A DNA stretch of 12,956 nucleotides from Deltaproteobacteria bacterium (GTDB taxonomy: Bacteria; Myxococcota_A; UBA9160; PR03): assembly GCA_018262315.1 (NCBI GenBank), contig JAGSPS010000153.1, positions 1 to 12,956 of the forward strand, in the 5' to 3' direction. The position numbers and the translations under genes were made by a program. Numbering within the stretch: the stretch's first letter is position 1; each line of letters opens with the position of its first letter. Positions 1-6,674 of the stretch are shown here, one piece after another. The notes under the pieces were generated by a model. That model was given only the letters and a program-made list of their open reading frames with translations. It searched no databases and had not been told where the DNA came from.

Positions 1-307
1 CGACGGTGTCACGCTCGGTCGCGAGGCGCGGCGCCTGCTCGATCGCATGCCGGCCAATCCGATCCGGCTGGTGGGGGTAGGCGCGACCAATCTGGTGGAC
101 GTCGCCGCGTCACAACTCGGTCTCTTCGAGCCGGCGCGCGAACGGCAGCGCAGCGTGCGGCTCAATCGCGCGCTCGACGAGATCGTCGAACGTTTCGGCT
201 CGCGCGCGGTGGTGCGGGCAGGGCAGGAAGAGGCGACGCGCGCCGGGCTCTCGCTTCAGCGCAAGCGCGGCGAGCGCGACGGCGAGCTGCCCGCTTCGAA
301 GCGGTAG
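1..307 (+). CDS. dinB: DNA polymerase IV (DinB), C-terminal fragment
   Basis: This is the last 101 codons of a Y-family translesion DNA polymerase; the catalytic palm and fingers lie upstream of the window. The reading frame is open from base 2 to the TAG at 305-307. The visible part is the end of the little-finger domain: the segment IRLVGVGATNLV followed by QLGLF, which fits the pentameric sliding-clamp binding motif (QLxLF), then a helix reading LNRALDEIVERFG, typical of DinB C-termini. The last ~25 residues are Arg/Lys-rich and are coded antisense to the end of the neighbouring methyltransferase, so the two convergent genes overlap by 52 bp. Pol IV bypasses bulky and alkylated lesions. 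Its position next to imuA/imuB makes this a small damage-tolerance neighbourhood. The family call rests on C-terminal motifs only. Confidence 0.85.
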   Translation, partial: DGVTLGREARRLLDRMPANPIRLVGVGATNLVDVAASQLGLFEPARERQRSVRLNRALDEIVERFGSRAVVRAGQEEATRAGLSLQRKRGERDGELPASKR

Positions 308-897
308 ACCCGCATCGGCGGGACGTTGCGCACTTCGAGTTCGACGCGCGACGGCGGCGCGAAGACTTCGCGCGCCAGCACGGCGACCTTGTCGCGTACC
401 TGGTAGGGGACGAAACAGCCGGTTGGTGCGAGATTGTCGCGGATCGCGCGCAGGATCCCGCGCGCCACGGGACGCGGCATCGTCGAGAACGGAATGCCCG
501 AGATCACCGCGTCCGGCGCCGACAGCCCGTACGCGGCGAGCGCGTCGGCGAGATCGGTCGCGCTGCCGCAATGAACGATCAGGCGCGGGTCGGTGATGCG
601 GTGGCTCACCCGCTCGGCGAGGCGCGGGTTGATCTCGATGCTGAGCAGCTTCGCATCGGGGCGCATCGCGCGCAGCAGCGCTTGCGTCGTGCCGCCCGTA
701 CCCGGTCCCAACTCGACGACGACGCGCGCTTTGTCGAGGCGCGCACAGCGCGTGACGCGGCGCTCGAGGAAGCGCGAACTCGGGATGATCGAGCCGACCT
801 CCTTCGGCCGCTCGAGGAAGGAGCGGAAGAAGAGGCCGGGGGCATCGTTGGCGATCTTGGATTTCCGGACACGCGAGGAGTGGGGAGCGCTGGGCAT
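256..897 (-). CDS. PmtA-like class I SAM-dependent methyltransferase
   Basis: This 213-residue protein resembles phospholipid N-methyltransferases (PmtA type) and the related rRNA adenine dimethylase fold. Those PmtA enzymes methylate phosphatidylethanolamine at the membrane surface using S-adenosylmethionine. Residues 22-43 (LFFRSFLERPKEVGSIIPSS) match the N-terminal helix typical of this group. SAM-binding motif I is VVELGPGTG (60-68); the acidic end of strand 2 is LSIEINP (85-91); a motif IV-like SGIPFSTMP lies at 133-141. The length is normal for the family. ATG 897 is chosen because it leads directly into the family N-terminus; it has no Shine-Dalgarno but a promoter-like element just upstream. 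The last 17 codons overlap the dinB end antisense. The substrate is not certain; a small-molecule methyltransferase is the alternative. Confidence 0.75.
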   Translation of the reverse strand: MPSAPHSSRVRKSKIANDAPGLFFRSFLERPKEVGSIIPSSRFLERRVTRCARLDKARVVVELGPGTGGTTQALLRAMRPDAKLLSIEINPRLAERVSHRITDPRLIVHCGSATDLADALAAYGLSAPDAVISGIPFSTMPRPVARGILRAIRDNLAPTGCFVPYQVRDKVAVLAREVFAPPSRVELEVRNVPPMRVYRFEAGSSPSRSPRLR

Positions 898-904
898 GGG
901 ATCG

Positions 905-934
905 CGTTTAGCGCGCGTGGCTGGCGTGGGTCAA
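905..934 (-). promoter_or_regulatory. Candidate sigma70-type promoter of the methyltransferase gene
   Basis: Reading the minus strand, TTGACC (934-929) is followed after 18 nt by TAAACG (910-905), and the ATG at 897 comes 7 nt later. The -35 is five of six to consensus; the -10 is weak. A start site about 7 nt after the -10 would fall on or next to the ATG, implying a leaderless mRNA, which agrees with the absence of a Shine-Dalgarno. Confidence 0.4.
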
Positions 935-983
935 GAGCGGAATGGATTGGATGTCGTCTGAGGGACAAACGGCCTCAGCCAAA

Positions 984-1054
984 GGCGAGCGAAGTGCATC
1001 GAGCAGGCGGAGCGCGCGGCGAGCCGGCGGCGAGCGGAGTTCATCGGGCCTGCG
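984..1054. repeat. Imperfect 26-bp direct repeat in the imuB-methyltransferase gap
   Basis: Copies at 984-1009 and 1029-1054 (offset 45 bp) share 21 of 26 positions, with a core of GGCGAGCGnAGTnCATCG. They fill much of the 169-bp gap between the imuB stop and the methyltransferase start. I see no gene and no U-tract terminator there. They may be intergenic repeat elements of a kind often seen in high-GC genomes; the function is unknown. Confidence 0.4.
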
Positions 1055-1066
1055 AACCCGTCGGGA

Positions 1067-2608
1067 TCAGTCGTAGACGGCGTCGATGTGCCAGGCGTCG
1101 CGCAGTCGGTCGTGACGCAGGCGCACGACGAGGCCGTCGCTGGTGGCGACGTCGAAGCAGTCGAAGGCGAAGCGGTCCTGTTCGGACCACCAGCCGCCGG
1201 TGTGGCGCCAGGGACCGGCGCAGTGGAGGACGTCGCCGTTCGCGACGGCGCTGCGCAGCGTGGTGGGGCGACCCGCGTCGAGTCTCACCTGGGCAGGGGT
1301 TGGGGGGCGGAGGGCGCGCAGCGCCAGCGTCGGAGTTTGGGGAGTCTCGGGGCTTTGTGACGAGTTCGGGGCGAAGGGTTCCAGCGCGAAGGCGCCGGGG
1401 TGATGGTCGTCGGCGATCTTGGGGGCGCCGACGCGACCAGGGCCGCAGAGCACTTCGAGTTCGGCGAGCAGGTTGTCGAGTGTGGCAGGCGCCGGGCCGG
1501 CGGGGCGGAAGAGGTCGAGCTGGTCGCGGCGCGCGGGGCTGCCCTCGGTGGCGACGGTGATGGCGTCGACGGGCGCGTGCGGCGGATCGCATTCGAGCGC
1601 GAGTCGCAGCCGCCGCAGCCAGACGCGCGCGTCGGTGGTGGGCGCGGCGAGTCGCAGGCGCAGTGCGTGGCGACTGGAATCCGCCAAACCCAAGTCGAGT
1701 TCGAGTTCGGCGCAGGCCAGGTGGCGCAGCGCGAGTCGCGCGAAGAGGCGCGAGAGCGGGCCGCCGATCACGAAGAGCAGCGCTTCGAGTCGATCGAGCG
1801 GAGACTCGGCGGAGACGGATTCTTCGAGGCGCAGCGCGTGCGGGGCGGAGATCGGCGCTTCGCGTCGCGCACCGCGCAGGACGGCGAGAGCGGCGGCGAG
1901 GCCGGGGCCGAGGCGCGTCGCGACGACGGCGGGCGACAGCGCGAAGAGCGCTCCCAGGCGGTAGATGCCGAAGCGCGTGAGCGTCTCGGCGAGTGCGTCG
2001 CTCGGCGCGAGCAGGTCTACGGGCAGCGGTGCGAGGAACGACGCCTCGTCGCCCGCCGCCACGACGCAGGTTGCGCCGGTGCCGCCCTGCGCCGCGAGGC
2101 TGCGCGCGGCGAGCAGCGCGAGCGCCCGCGATGTCGCGACGCTGGCGACGGCGGGAAGTCCCTGCGCGCGCGCTCGCTCGACCAGCGCGCCCGCGAGCGC
2201 GGCGTCGCTCGCGAACAGATGGCCGAGTCCGGAAGCGTCGAGGTGTACGGCGGCTTCGCCAGCGCCCGCACCGCTGCGCGGGGCGGCCGGCTCGGCGCGC
2301 GGCGATGCGGAGAGCGCGACGTCGAAGAGCGCGTCGCGCGCGGCGCGCTCGAGCCCGGGATGCGAGACGCGCAGCACGAGCGCGCTGCACACTGCGCGCG
2401 CGTGGGCGAGCGTCGCGCCCGGATGGACGCCGGCGCGCGCTGCGGCGGGCGACACCGAGAGCACCGTTGCGCGCGGCCCCGGCTCCGAGACGACCGCGAG
2501 CGGCGCGCCGGCGAGCGGCGGGTGCGCGCGAATCTGCGCCGCGGCGGGCAGCGCCGGCACGAGTACACACGCGACGCGCGCGGGACGGCGCTGCGGCTCG
2601 CGCGTCAC
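1067..2608 (-). CDS. imuB: ImuB, catalytically inactive Y-family polymerase-like mutagenesis factor
   Basis: This 513-residue protein is ImuB, the non-catalytic Y-family homologue that bridges ImuA, the sliding clamp and the error-prone polymerase ImuC (DnaE2) during damage-induced mutagenesis. The N-terminus (residues 11-22, RVACVLVPALPA) sits where active Y-family enzymes carry catalytic aspartates, and those acids are missing. A palm-like block VHLDASGLGHLF is at 121-132. A consensus clamp-binding motif QLDLF lies at 363-367, after the little finger. The C-terminal segment 465-513 (GPWRHTGGWW and ending DAVYD) is the typical ImuB tail. GTG 2608 is the start; the frame has no ATG before an upstream stop at 2669-2671. 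The gene lies 96 bp downstream of imuA, probably in one transcript. No imuC/dnaE2 follows; the next gene is a methyltransferase. Confidence 0.92.
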   Translation of the reverse strand: MTREPQRRPARVACVLVPALPAAAQIRAHPPLAGAPLAVVSEPGPRATVLSVSPAAARAGVHPGATLAHARAVCSALVLRVSHPGLERAARDALFDVALSASPRAEPAAPRSGAGAGEAAVHLDASGLGHLFASDAALAGALVERARAQGLPAVASVATSRALALLAARSLAAQGGTGATCVVAAGDEASFLAPLPVDLLAPSDALAETLTRFGIYRLGALFALSPAVVATRLGPGLAAALAVLRGARREAPISAPHALRLEESVSAESPLDRLEALLFVIGGPLSRLFARLALRHLACAELELDLGLADSSRHALRLRLAAPTTDARVWLRRLRLALECDPPHAPVDAITVATEGSPARRDQLDLFRPAGPAPATLDNLLAELEVLCGPGRVGAPKIADDHHPGAFALEPFAPNSSQSPETPQTPTLALRALRPPTPAQVRLDAGRPTTLRSAVANGDVLHCAGPWRHTGGWWSEQDRFAFDCFDVATSDGLVVRLRHDRLRDAWHIDAVYD

Positions 2609-2704
2609 GCGGCGCTCCGCCGCGCTGCCGTCGCGCCACGCACGCGCTGGCCCTGCTTCGCAAGAAGATCATTCGCGGCTGAGCCCATGCGAACCGTTCC
2701 CGTC

Positions 2705-3469
2705 TCACCAGGCAATCTTCCACTGCAAACCCACGCTCCCCTCGGATCCGCCCAGCCGATTCCGAAGTGGCACCACGCGCGCGTCGATTCCTTCGAGCCA
2801 GTCGGGACGCGTCGCGAAATGAACGCGCGTTGCGCGGGCCTCGAGGCTGAGCGCGGCGAACGGGCCGGCGCGCATCGACGACGCCACCAGCACCAGCGCC
2901 GTGCCGCTCGCGGTCGCGCTGCGGCTCATGCGCATCCAGATCGATGTACTTCGCTCGCCGGTGGCGCGCGGTTCGACCAAAACATCGGAGTCCAGCACCA
3001 CGACGCCGAAGCCGCGCGCTTCGAGCAGGCGCTCGGCGCAGCGCAGGGCTTCGCGCGGGCTCAGCGGGCGCGCCCACAGCACGCGCGAGAGGTCGATGCC
3101 CGCGGCGGCCGCGGAGGCCGGGTCGAAGGCGTCGGCGGCGTCGACCACCGCGGCGATTTCACCGGCGCGTGTAGCCGCTGCGAGGAGTGCGAGCGCGAGC
3201 GACGTGCGCCCCGACGAGAGCGGCCCGGTGATCTCCGTCACGCGCCCGCGCGGGAAGCCCCCGCCCAGCAGCGCGTCCAGCGCCGCGATGCCCGTCGCGA
3301 GACGGGGCAGGGCGCTCGTCTCGTTCGGCGCCGCGCCCGTGCGCAGTCGCTCGGCCAGCTCGGCCGGCAGCGACCCGCGGAGCACGTGCAAGAGATCTTC
3401 GACCGAGCCGGTTTCTTCGAGGGTTTGCTTGGCGGCTTCCGCGAGGGTCCGCAGGGGGGGCGAGATCAT
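2705..3469 (-). CDS. imuA: ImuA, RecA-like SOS mutagenesis protein
   Basis: This 254-residue protein is ImuA, a RecA/SulA-like ATPase-fold protein that works with ImuB in error-prone lesion bypass. The core begins LATGIAALDALLGGGFPRG (57-75), as in RecA-type proteins. The Walker A-like loop GPLSSGRTS (82-90) has arginine where active ATPases have lysine, so ATP hydrolysis may be weak or absent. A Walker B-like strand VVVLD lies at 156-160. The length fits the ImuA family. ATG 3469 is preceded by a promoter-like pair with a candidate LexA-type operator in its spacer. The 96-bp gap to imuB (2609-2704) contains no gene or clear promoter, so co-transcription is likely. The upstream gene gloA is divergent, 87 bp away. 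Confidence 0.85.
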   Translation of the reverse strand: MISPPLRTLAEAAKQTLEETGSVEDLLHVLRGSLPAELAERLRTGAAPNETSALPRLATGIAALDALLGGGFPRGRVTEITGPLSSGRTSLALALLAAATRAGEIAAVVDAADAFDPASAAAAGIDLSRVLWARPLSPREALRCAERLLEARGFGVVVLDSDVLVEPRATGERSTSIWMRMSRSATASGTALVLVASSMRAGPFAALSLEARATRVHFATRPDWLEGIDARVVPLRNRLGGSEGSVGLQWKIAW

Positions 3470-3475
3470 CCATTC

Positions 3476-3504
3476 ACTTTCGCCTTTTGTTCTCTTCGAG
3501 TCAA
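3476..3504 (-). promoter_or_regulatory. Candidate imuA promoter with possible LexA-type operator
   Basis: On the minus strand TTGACT (3504-3499) is followed after exactly 17 nt by GAAAGT (3481-3476), then 6 nt before the imuA ATG. On the plus strand the region contains TTTC-N7-GTTC (3478-3492), one mismatch from the GTTC-N7-GTTC LexA box described in alphaproteobacteria. It lies over the spacer and -10, where a repressor would block transcription. The -10 is weak and the host may not use this LexA box type. Confidence 0.35.
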
Positions 3505-3542
3505 TCTGGAATTTCGCGACGCGGGATGTCTGCGGGTGGGGT

Positions 3543-3548
3543 TAGACT
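3543..3548 (+). promoter_or_regulatory. -10-like element 8 nt before gloA
   Basis: TAGACT (four of six to TATAAT) ends 8 nt before ATG 3557. There is no Shine-Dalgarno in the 8 nt GCCCCTCC, so transcription starting at or beside the ATG would give a leaderless mRNA. No clear -35 is seen 16-18 nt upstream. Confidence 0.35.
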
Positions 3549-3556
3549 GCCCCTCC

Positions 3557-3945
<389 letters not shown>

Positions 3946-3949
<4 letters not shown>

Positions 3950-5061
3950 CGCTGCGAACCCGCGCTGCGCGAGCGGCCGCGTTCGCGGCCGCCGTCGTTC
4001 TCGCTCTCGCTGCGCTCGCTGCGCGAGCGGCCGCCCAGAGCTGCGGCGCCGGCGAGTGGGTCTGTCACAAGAGCGCCGACGGCCAGCATCCCGACGGCGT
4101 CGAGCAGGCGTTCGTGTGGCTGATGAATCACGCGCGGCACGATCCCGTCGCGGAGGGCGCGTTCCTCGCCGGACTCGACCTTGCAGATCCCTTCGTGCAC
4201 GCGGCGGTGGATTTCTACGGCGTCGATCTCGGCGTGATGCAGGACGAGTTCGACGCGCTCGCGCCGAAGCCGCCGGCCGCCTTCGACCGCCGCCTCTACA
4301 GCGCCGCGCTCGGTCACGCCAACGCGATGATCGACGCCAACTCGCAGGACCCCGCTTGCGGAGGTCAGGGCGAGCCGCCCTGCCAACTCGATCGCGTCGG
4401 CCCGGCGGGTTTCTTCTTCGCGGCCAGTGGGCTGCGCGGCAACTCGCTCGGCTTCGCGCAGTCGCCGCTATACGGCCACGCGGCGTGGAACATCGATTGG
4501 GGACCGTTCGTGCCGGCGGTGCCACCGGGCATGCAGCCGGGAAGACCGCACCGCAACGGTGTCATGGGCGCGCCCGACGCGATCGCGACGCTCGACATGA
4601 CCAACGTCGGGATCGCCGCCGTCGCGACCAGCGGCGATCTGGCTCCGCTCGTCGTCGTCGCGAACTACGCGAACGCGAACACGGCGGTCGGCGATCACTA
4701 CGACCGCTTCCTGGTCGGCACCGTCTGGCAGGATCTCGACGGCGACGCGCTCTACGACCCGGGCGAAGGCAGGAGTGGCGTGGTCGTGTCGACGGACGCG
4801 GCGGCACGCTTCGCGGTCACGTCGGCCGGGGGTGGCTATGCGATCCCGGTCCTGAGTCCCGGTGCGATGCAGGTCACCTTCTCCGGCGGCGGCCTGCCGA
4901 CCCACGTCGCCGACGTCACGGTCGGCGCCGACAGTGTGCTCGTCGATTACGAGGTGCCGGAGCCGGGTGCCTGGGCGGGTGGGGCGATCGCAGCGTTGGC
5001 GCTGGCCCTGCTGCGTTCAGGCAGGCGGATGCCGCAGAACTCTCCGCCCCTGGGTCGTTAG
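3946..5061 (+). CDS. Secreted CAP/SCP-like protein with PEP-CTERM anchor
   Basis: I infer an exported, exosortase-processed protein of 371 residues. Residues 1-31 form a signal peptide: basic start, Ala/Leu core, probable cleavage near AAA-QS. The body has features of CAP/SCP domains: NHARHDP (61-67), AFDRRLYSAALGHANAM (112-128), HRNGVM (202-207) and TNVGIAA (219-225). Residues 258-283 (GTVWQDLDGDALYDPGEG followed by GVVVS) resemble a calcium-binding SdrD B-like repeat. VPEPGAW (337-343), a hydrophobic stretch (344-356) and RSGRR (357-361) form a PEP-CTERM sorting signal, followed by an unusual 10-residue tail. GTG 3946 is chosen because it starts the signal peptide, overlaps the gloA stop (GTGA) and has GGAG 6 nt before it. 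Two 18-bp copies 54 bp apart (3963, 4017) encode AARAAA on both sides of the signal core. The 3' end overlaps purN antisense by 45 bp. The biochemical role is unknown. Confidence 0.75.
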
Positions 5062-5646
5062 CCGCCCGGCCGCGATCAGTCGGATCGCCTCCGGCACGAG
5101 TCGCCGCTCCGCTTCCTGAACGCGCGCGGCGAGCGAGTCCGGCGTGTCGTCGTCGAGCACCGGCACGGCTTCCTGCAGCAGGATCGGCCCCGTGTCGTAG
5201 TGATCGTCGGCGAAGTGTACGGTGGCGCCCGAGACCTTCACACCGGCGGCGAGCACGGCTTCGTGCACGCGGCGGCCGTACATGCCGTGTCCGCAAAAGG
5301 CGGGGATCAGCGCGGGATGCACGTTGATCGCCTTGCCGTTCCACTTGCCGCGCAGTTCGAAGACCGAGAGGAATCCGAGCAGCGCGACGAGATCGACGTC
5401 GTAGTTCGCGAGTTGGGCGTGGAGCGCGTCGTTGAAGGCGGCGCCCGACGCGAAAGCGCGACGCGGCACCGCGATCGCCGGGATGCCGCGTCGTTCGGCG
5501 CGGCGCAGGCCGCCGGCCTTCTCCTTCGACGCGATCACGACGACGACCTCGGCCGGCACCTCGCCCGCGTCGATGCGCTCGCACAGGTTCTCGAGGCTGG
5601 TGCCCTCGCCGGAGAGCAGCACGGCGACGCGCAGCCTGCGCGTCAC
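5017..5646 (-). CDS. purN: Phosphoribosylglycinamide formyltransferase (GART)
   Basis: PurN transfers the formyl group of 10-formyltetrahydrofolate to glycinamide ribonucleotide, the third step of purine synthesis, in the cytosol. The 209-residue protein has the phosphate-binding loop LLSGEGTSLENL (10-21) and the catalytic triad of the family: Asn108 and His110 in INVHPALIP, and Asp151 in DHYDTGPI. The stretch GMYGRRVHEAVL (121-132) is a known variant of the substrate-loop region. Length is normal. The frame stays open upstream into metF, but GTG 5646 is the start: it overlaps the metF stop in GTGA, and the next residues TRRLRVAVLLSG are the usual N-terminus. Co-expression with metF groups two folate-dependent one-carbon enzymes. 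The 3' end overlaps the secreted-protein gene antisense by 45 bp. Confidence 0.93.
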   Translation of the reverse strand: MTRRLRVAVLLSGEGTSLENLCERIDAGEVPAEVVVVIASKEKAGGLRRAERRGIPAIAVPRRAFASGAAFNDALHAQLANYDVDLVALLGFLSVFELRGKWNGKAINVHPALIPAFCGHGMYGRRVHEAVLAAGVKVSGATVHFADDHYDTGPILLQEAVPVLDDDTPDSLAARVQEAERRLVPEAIRLIAAGRLTTQGRRVLRHPPA

Positions 5647-6506
5647 GCGAAGACGCTCTCGTGCACGCGGCGCGCGGCCGGCGACTTGTTGAGCGTGTAG
5701 AAGTGCAGACCCGGCGCGCCGCGCTCGAGCAGCGTGCGGCACTGGCGTGCGGCCCATGCGACGCCGACCTCGAGCGTCGCGGCTTCGTCGTCGCCGGCGT
5801 GCGCGAGTTGCGCTTCGAGTTCGTCGGGAATCCGAGCGCCACACATCTGTGCCATCCGGCGCGCGTTCGCAGCGCTGGTCACGGGCATGATGCCGGGCAC
5901 GATCGGCACCTCGATGCCCGCCGCGCGCGCGCGCGCGACGAACGCGCTGTAGTCGTCGGGGTCGAAGAAGAGCTGGGTGATCAGGAACTCGGCGCCGGCG
6001 CGGACCTTGCGCACCAGGTTCGCGAGATCGGCTTCGGCGCTCGGCGCCTCGGGATGCGTTTCGGGATAGCAGGCGCCGCCGATGCAGAGGTCGAAGTGCG
6101 CGCGCACGAAGGCGACCAGCTCGTCGGCGTGCGCGAAGCCGCCCGCCACCGCCTGGAAGCCGGCGGCGTCCTTCGGCGGGTCGCCGCGCAGCGCCAGCAC
6201 GTTCTCGATTCCCTCGCTCGAGAGGTGCGCGAGCGTCTCGGAAAGCTGCGCGCGCGGCGCACCCACACAGGTCATGTGGGCCATCGCGGTGAGACCGATC
6301 TCGCGCTGGATCGACACGACCAGGTCGATGGTCTTCCGGCGCGTCGAGCCGCCCGCTCCCCAGGTGACCGACACGAAGCCCGGCGAGAGTCGCTTGAGAT
6401 CCGCGATCGTGTGGGCCAGCGACGCGTAACCCGCATCCGTCTTGGGCGGGAAGAACTCGAACGAGACCACCGGCTCGCCGCGTGCGTACAGATCCGTGAT
6501 GCGCAT
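5643..6506 (-). CDS. metF: 5,10-methylenetetrahydrofolate reductase
   Basis: MetF reduces 5,10-methylenetetrahydrofolate to 5-methyltetrahydrofolate with a bound FAD and NAD(P)H, feeding methionine synthesis. The 287-residue TIM-barrel protein is of normal bacterial length. Visible family motifs are VSFEFFPPK (14-22) with the catalytic Glu17, VTWGAGGST (47-55), HMTCVG (77-82), NVLALRGDPP (102-111) with the flavin-contacting Asp109, ITQLFFD, and PIVPGIMP. The frame extends 32 codons upstream with an Arg/Ala-rich segment that includes part of the 22-bp repeat array; ATG 6506 is preferred because MRITDLYARG starts the family N-terminus and a TAGAAT element ends 7 nt before it. There is no Shine-Dalgarno. 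Its TGA overlaps the purN GTG start, indicating a two-gene one-carbon operon. Confidence 0.95.
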   Translation of the reverse strand: MRITDLYARGEPVVSFEFFPPKTDAGYASLAHTIADLKRLSPGFVSVTWGAGGSTRRKTIDLVVSIQREIGLTAMAHMTCVGAPRAQLSETLAHLSSEGIENVLALRGDPPKDAAGFQAVAGGFAHADELVAFVRAHFDLCIGGACYPETHPEAPSAEADLANLVRKVRAGAEFLITQLFFDPDDYSAFVARARAAGIEVPIVPGIMPVTSAANARRMAQMCGARIPDELEAQLAHAGDDEAATLEVGVAWAARQCRTLLERGAPGLHFYTLNKSPAARRVHESVFA

Positions 6507-6513
6507 GGCGCCG

Positions 6514-6519
6514 ATTCTA
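6514..6519 (-). promoter_or_regulatory. -10-like element 7 nt before metF
   Basis: TAGAAT (five of six to TATAAT) is read on the minus strand at 6519-6514, and the metF ATG at 6506 follows after the 7 nt CGGCGCC. No ribosome-binding site is present, so a leaderless metF-purN mRNA is likely. No good -35 is seen 16-18 nt upstream; that stretch is GC-only and includes a 16-bp palindrome, CGCCGCGCGCGCGGCG, at 6538-6553. Confidence 0.45.
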
Positions 6520-6563
6520 CCCGCAGCCTGCGCGGATCGCCGCGCGCGCGGCGCGGATGTCGA

Positions 6564-6630
6564 CCGCGAAGCCCTCTCATTGACCCCGCGAAGCCCTCTC
6601 ATTGACCCCGCGAAGCCCTCTCATTGACCC
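6564..6630. repeat. Three tandem 22-bp repeats between metF and the kinase fusion
   Basis: A unit containing GAAGCCCTCTCATTGACC recurs with an exact 22-bp period: copies begin at 6568, 6590 and 6612, and the third ends at 6630 without the last three bases. Copies are identical over their shared length. Each holds one plus-strand TTGACC, which is -35-like. The period is not a multiple of three and no gene covers the array. It lies in the 168-bp divergent gap 6507-6674, which otherwise holds promoter-like elements and a ribosome-binding site. It could be a variable-number tandem repeat, a multi-copy regulator site, or reduplicated promoter parts. Confidence 0.9.
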
Positions 6631-6670
6631 GACTCGGGGCTCCGGCGAAACTGCCGCGCGCACGAGGAGG
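6624..6670 (+). promoter_or_regulatory. Candidate promoter and strong RBS of the kinase fusion gene
   Basis: TTGACC of the third repeat (6624-6629) is followed after exactly 17 nt by GAAACT (6647-6652), the same arrangement as TTGACT-N17-GAAAGT before imuA. A consensus AGGAGG Shine-Dalgarno (6665-6670) lies 4 nt before ATG 6675 and fixes that start. The RBS is clear; the -10 is weak. Confidence 0.5.
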
Positions 6671-6674
6671 CTGC

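Noticed and set aside
1041..3077. 678-codon minus-strand frame
   Set aside because: Out-of-frame shadow of imuB and imuA with extreme Arg/Ala content, typical of high-GC DNA.
5647..5844. Longer purN start inside metF
   Set aside because: The extra residues are Arg-rich metF shadow; the GTGA overlap and the family N-terminus place the start at 5646.
6564..6630. CRISPR array
   Set aside because: The 22-bp units are directly adjacent with no spacers, and no cas gene is present.
6507..6674. SAM or SAH riboswitch upstream of metF
   Set aside because: I looked for the conserved cores and saw none; the likely leaderless metF transcript leaves no room for one. A covariance-model search would be decisive.
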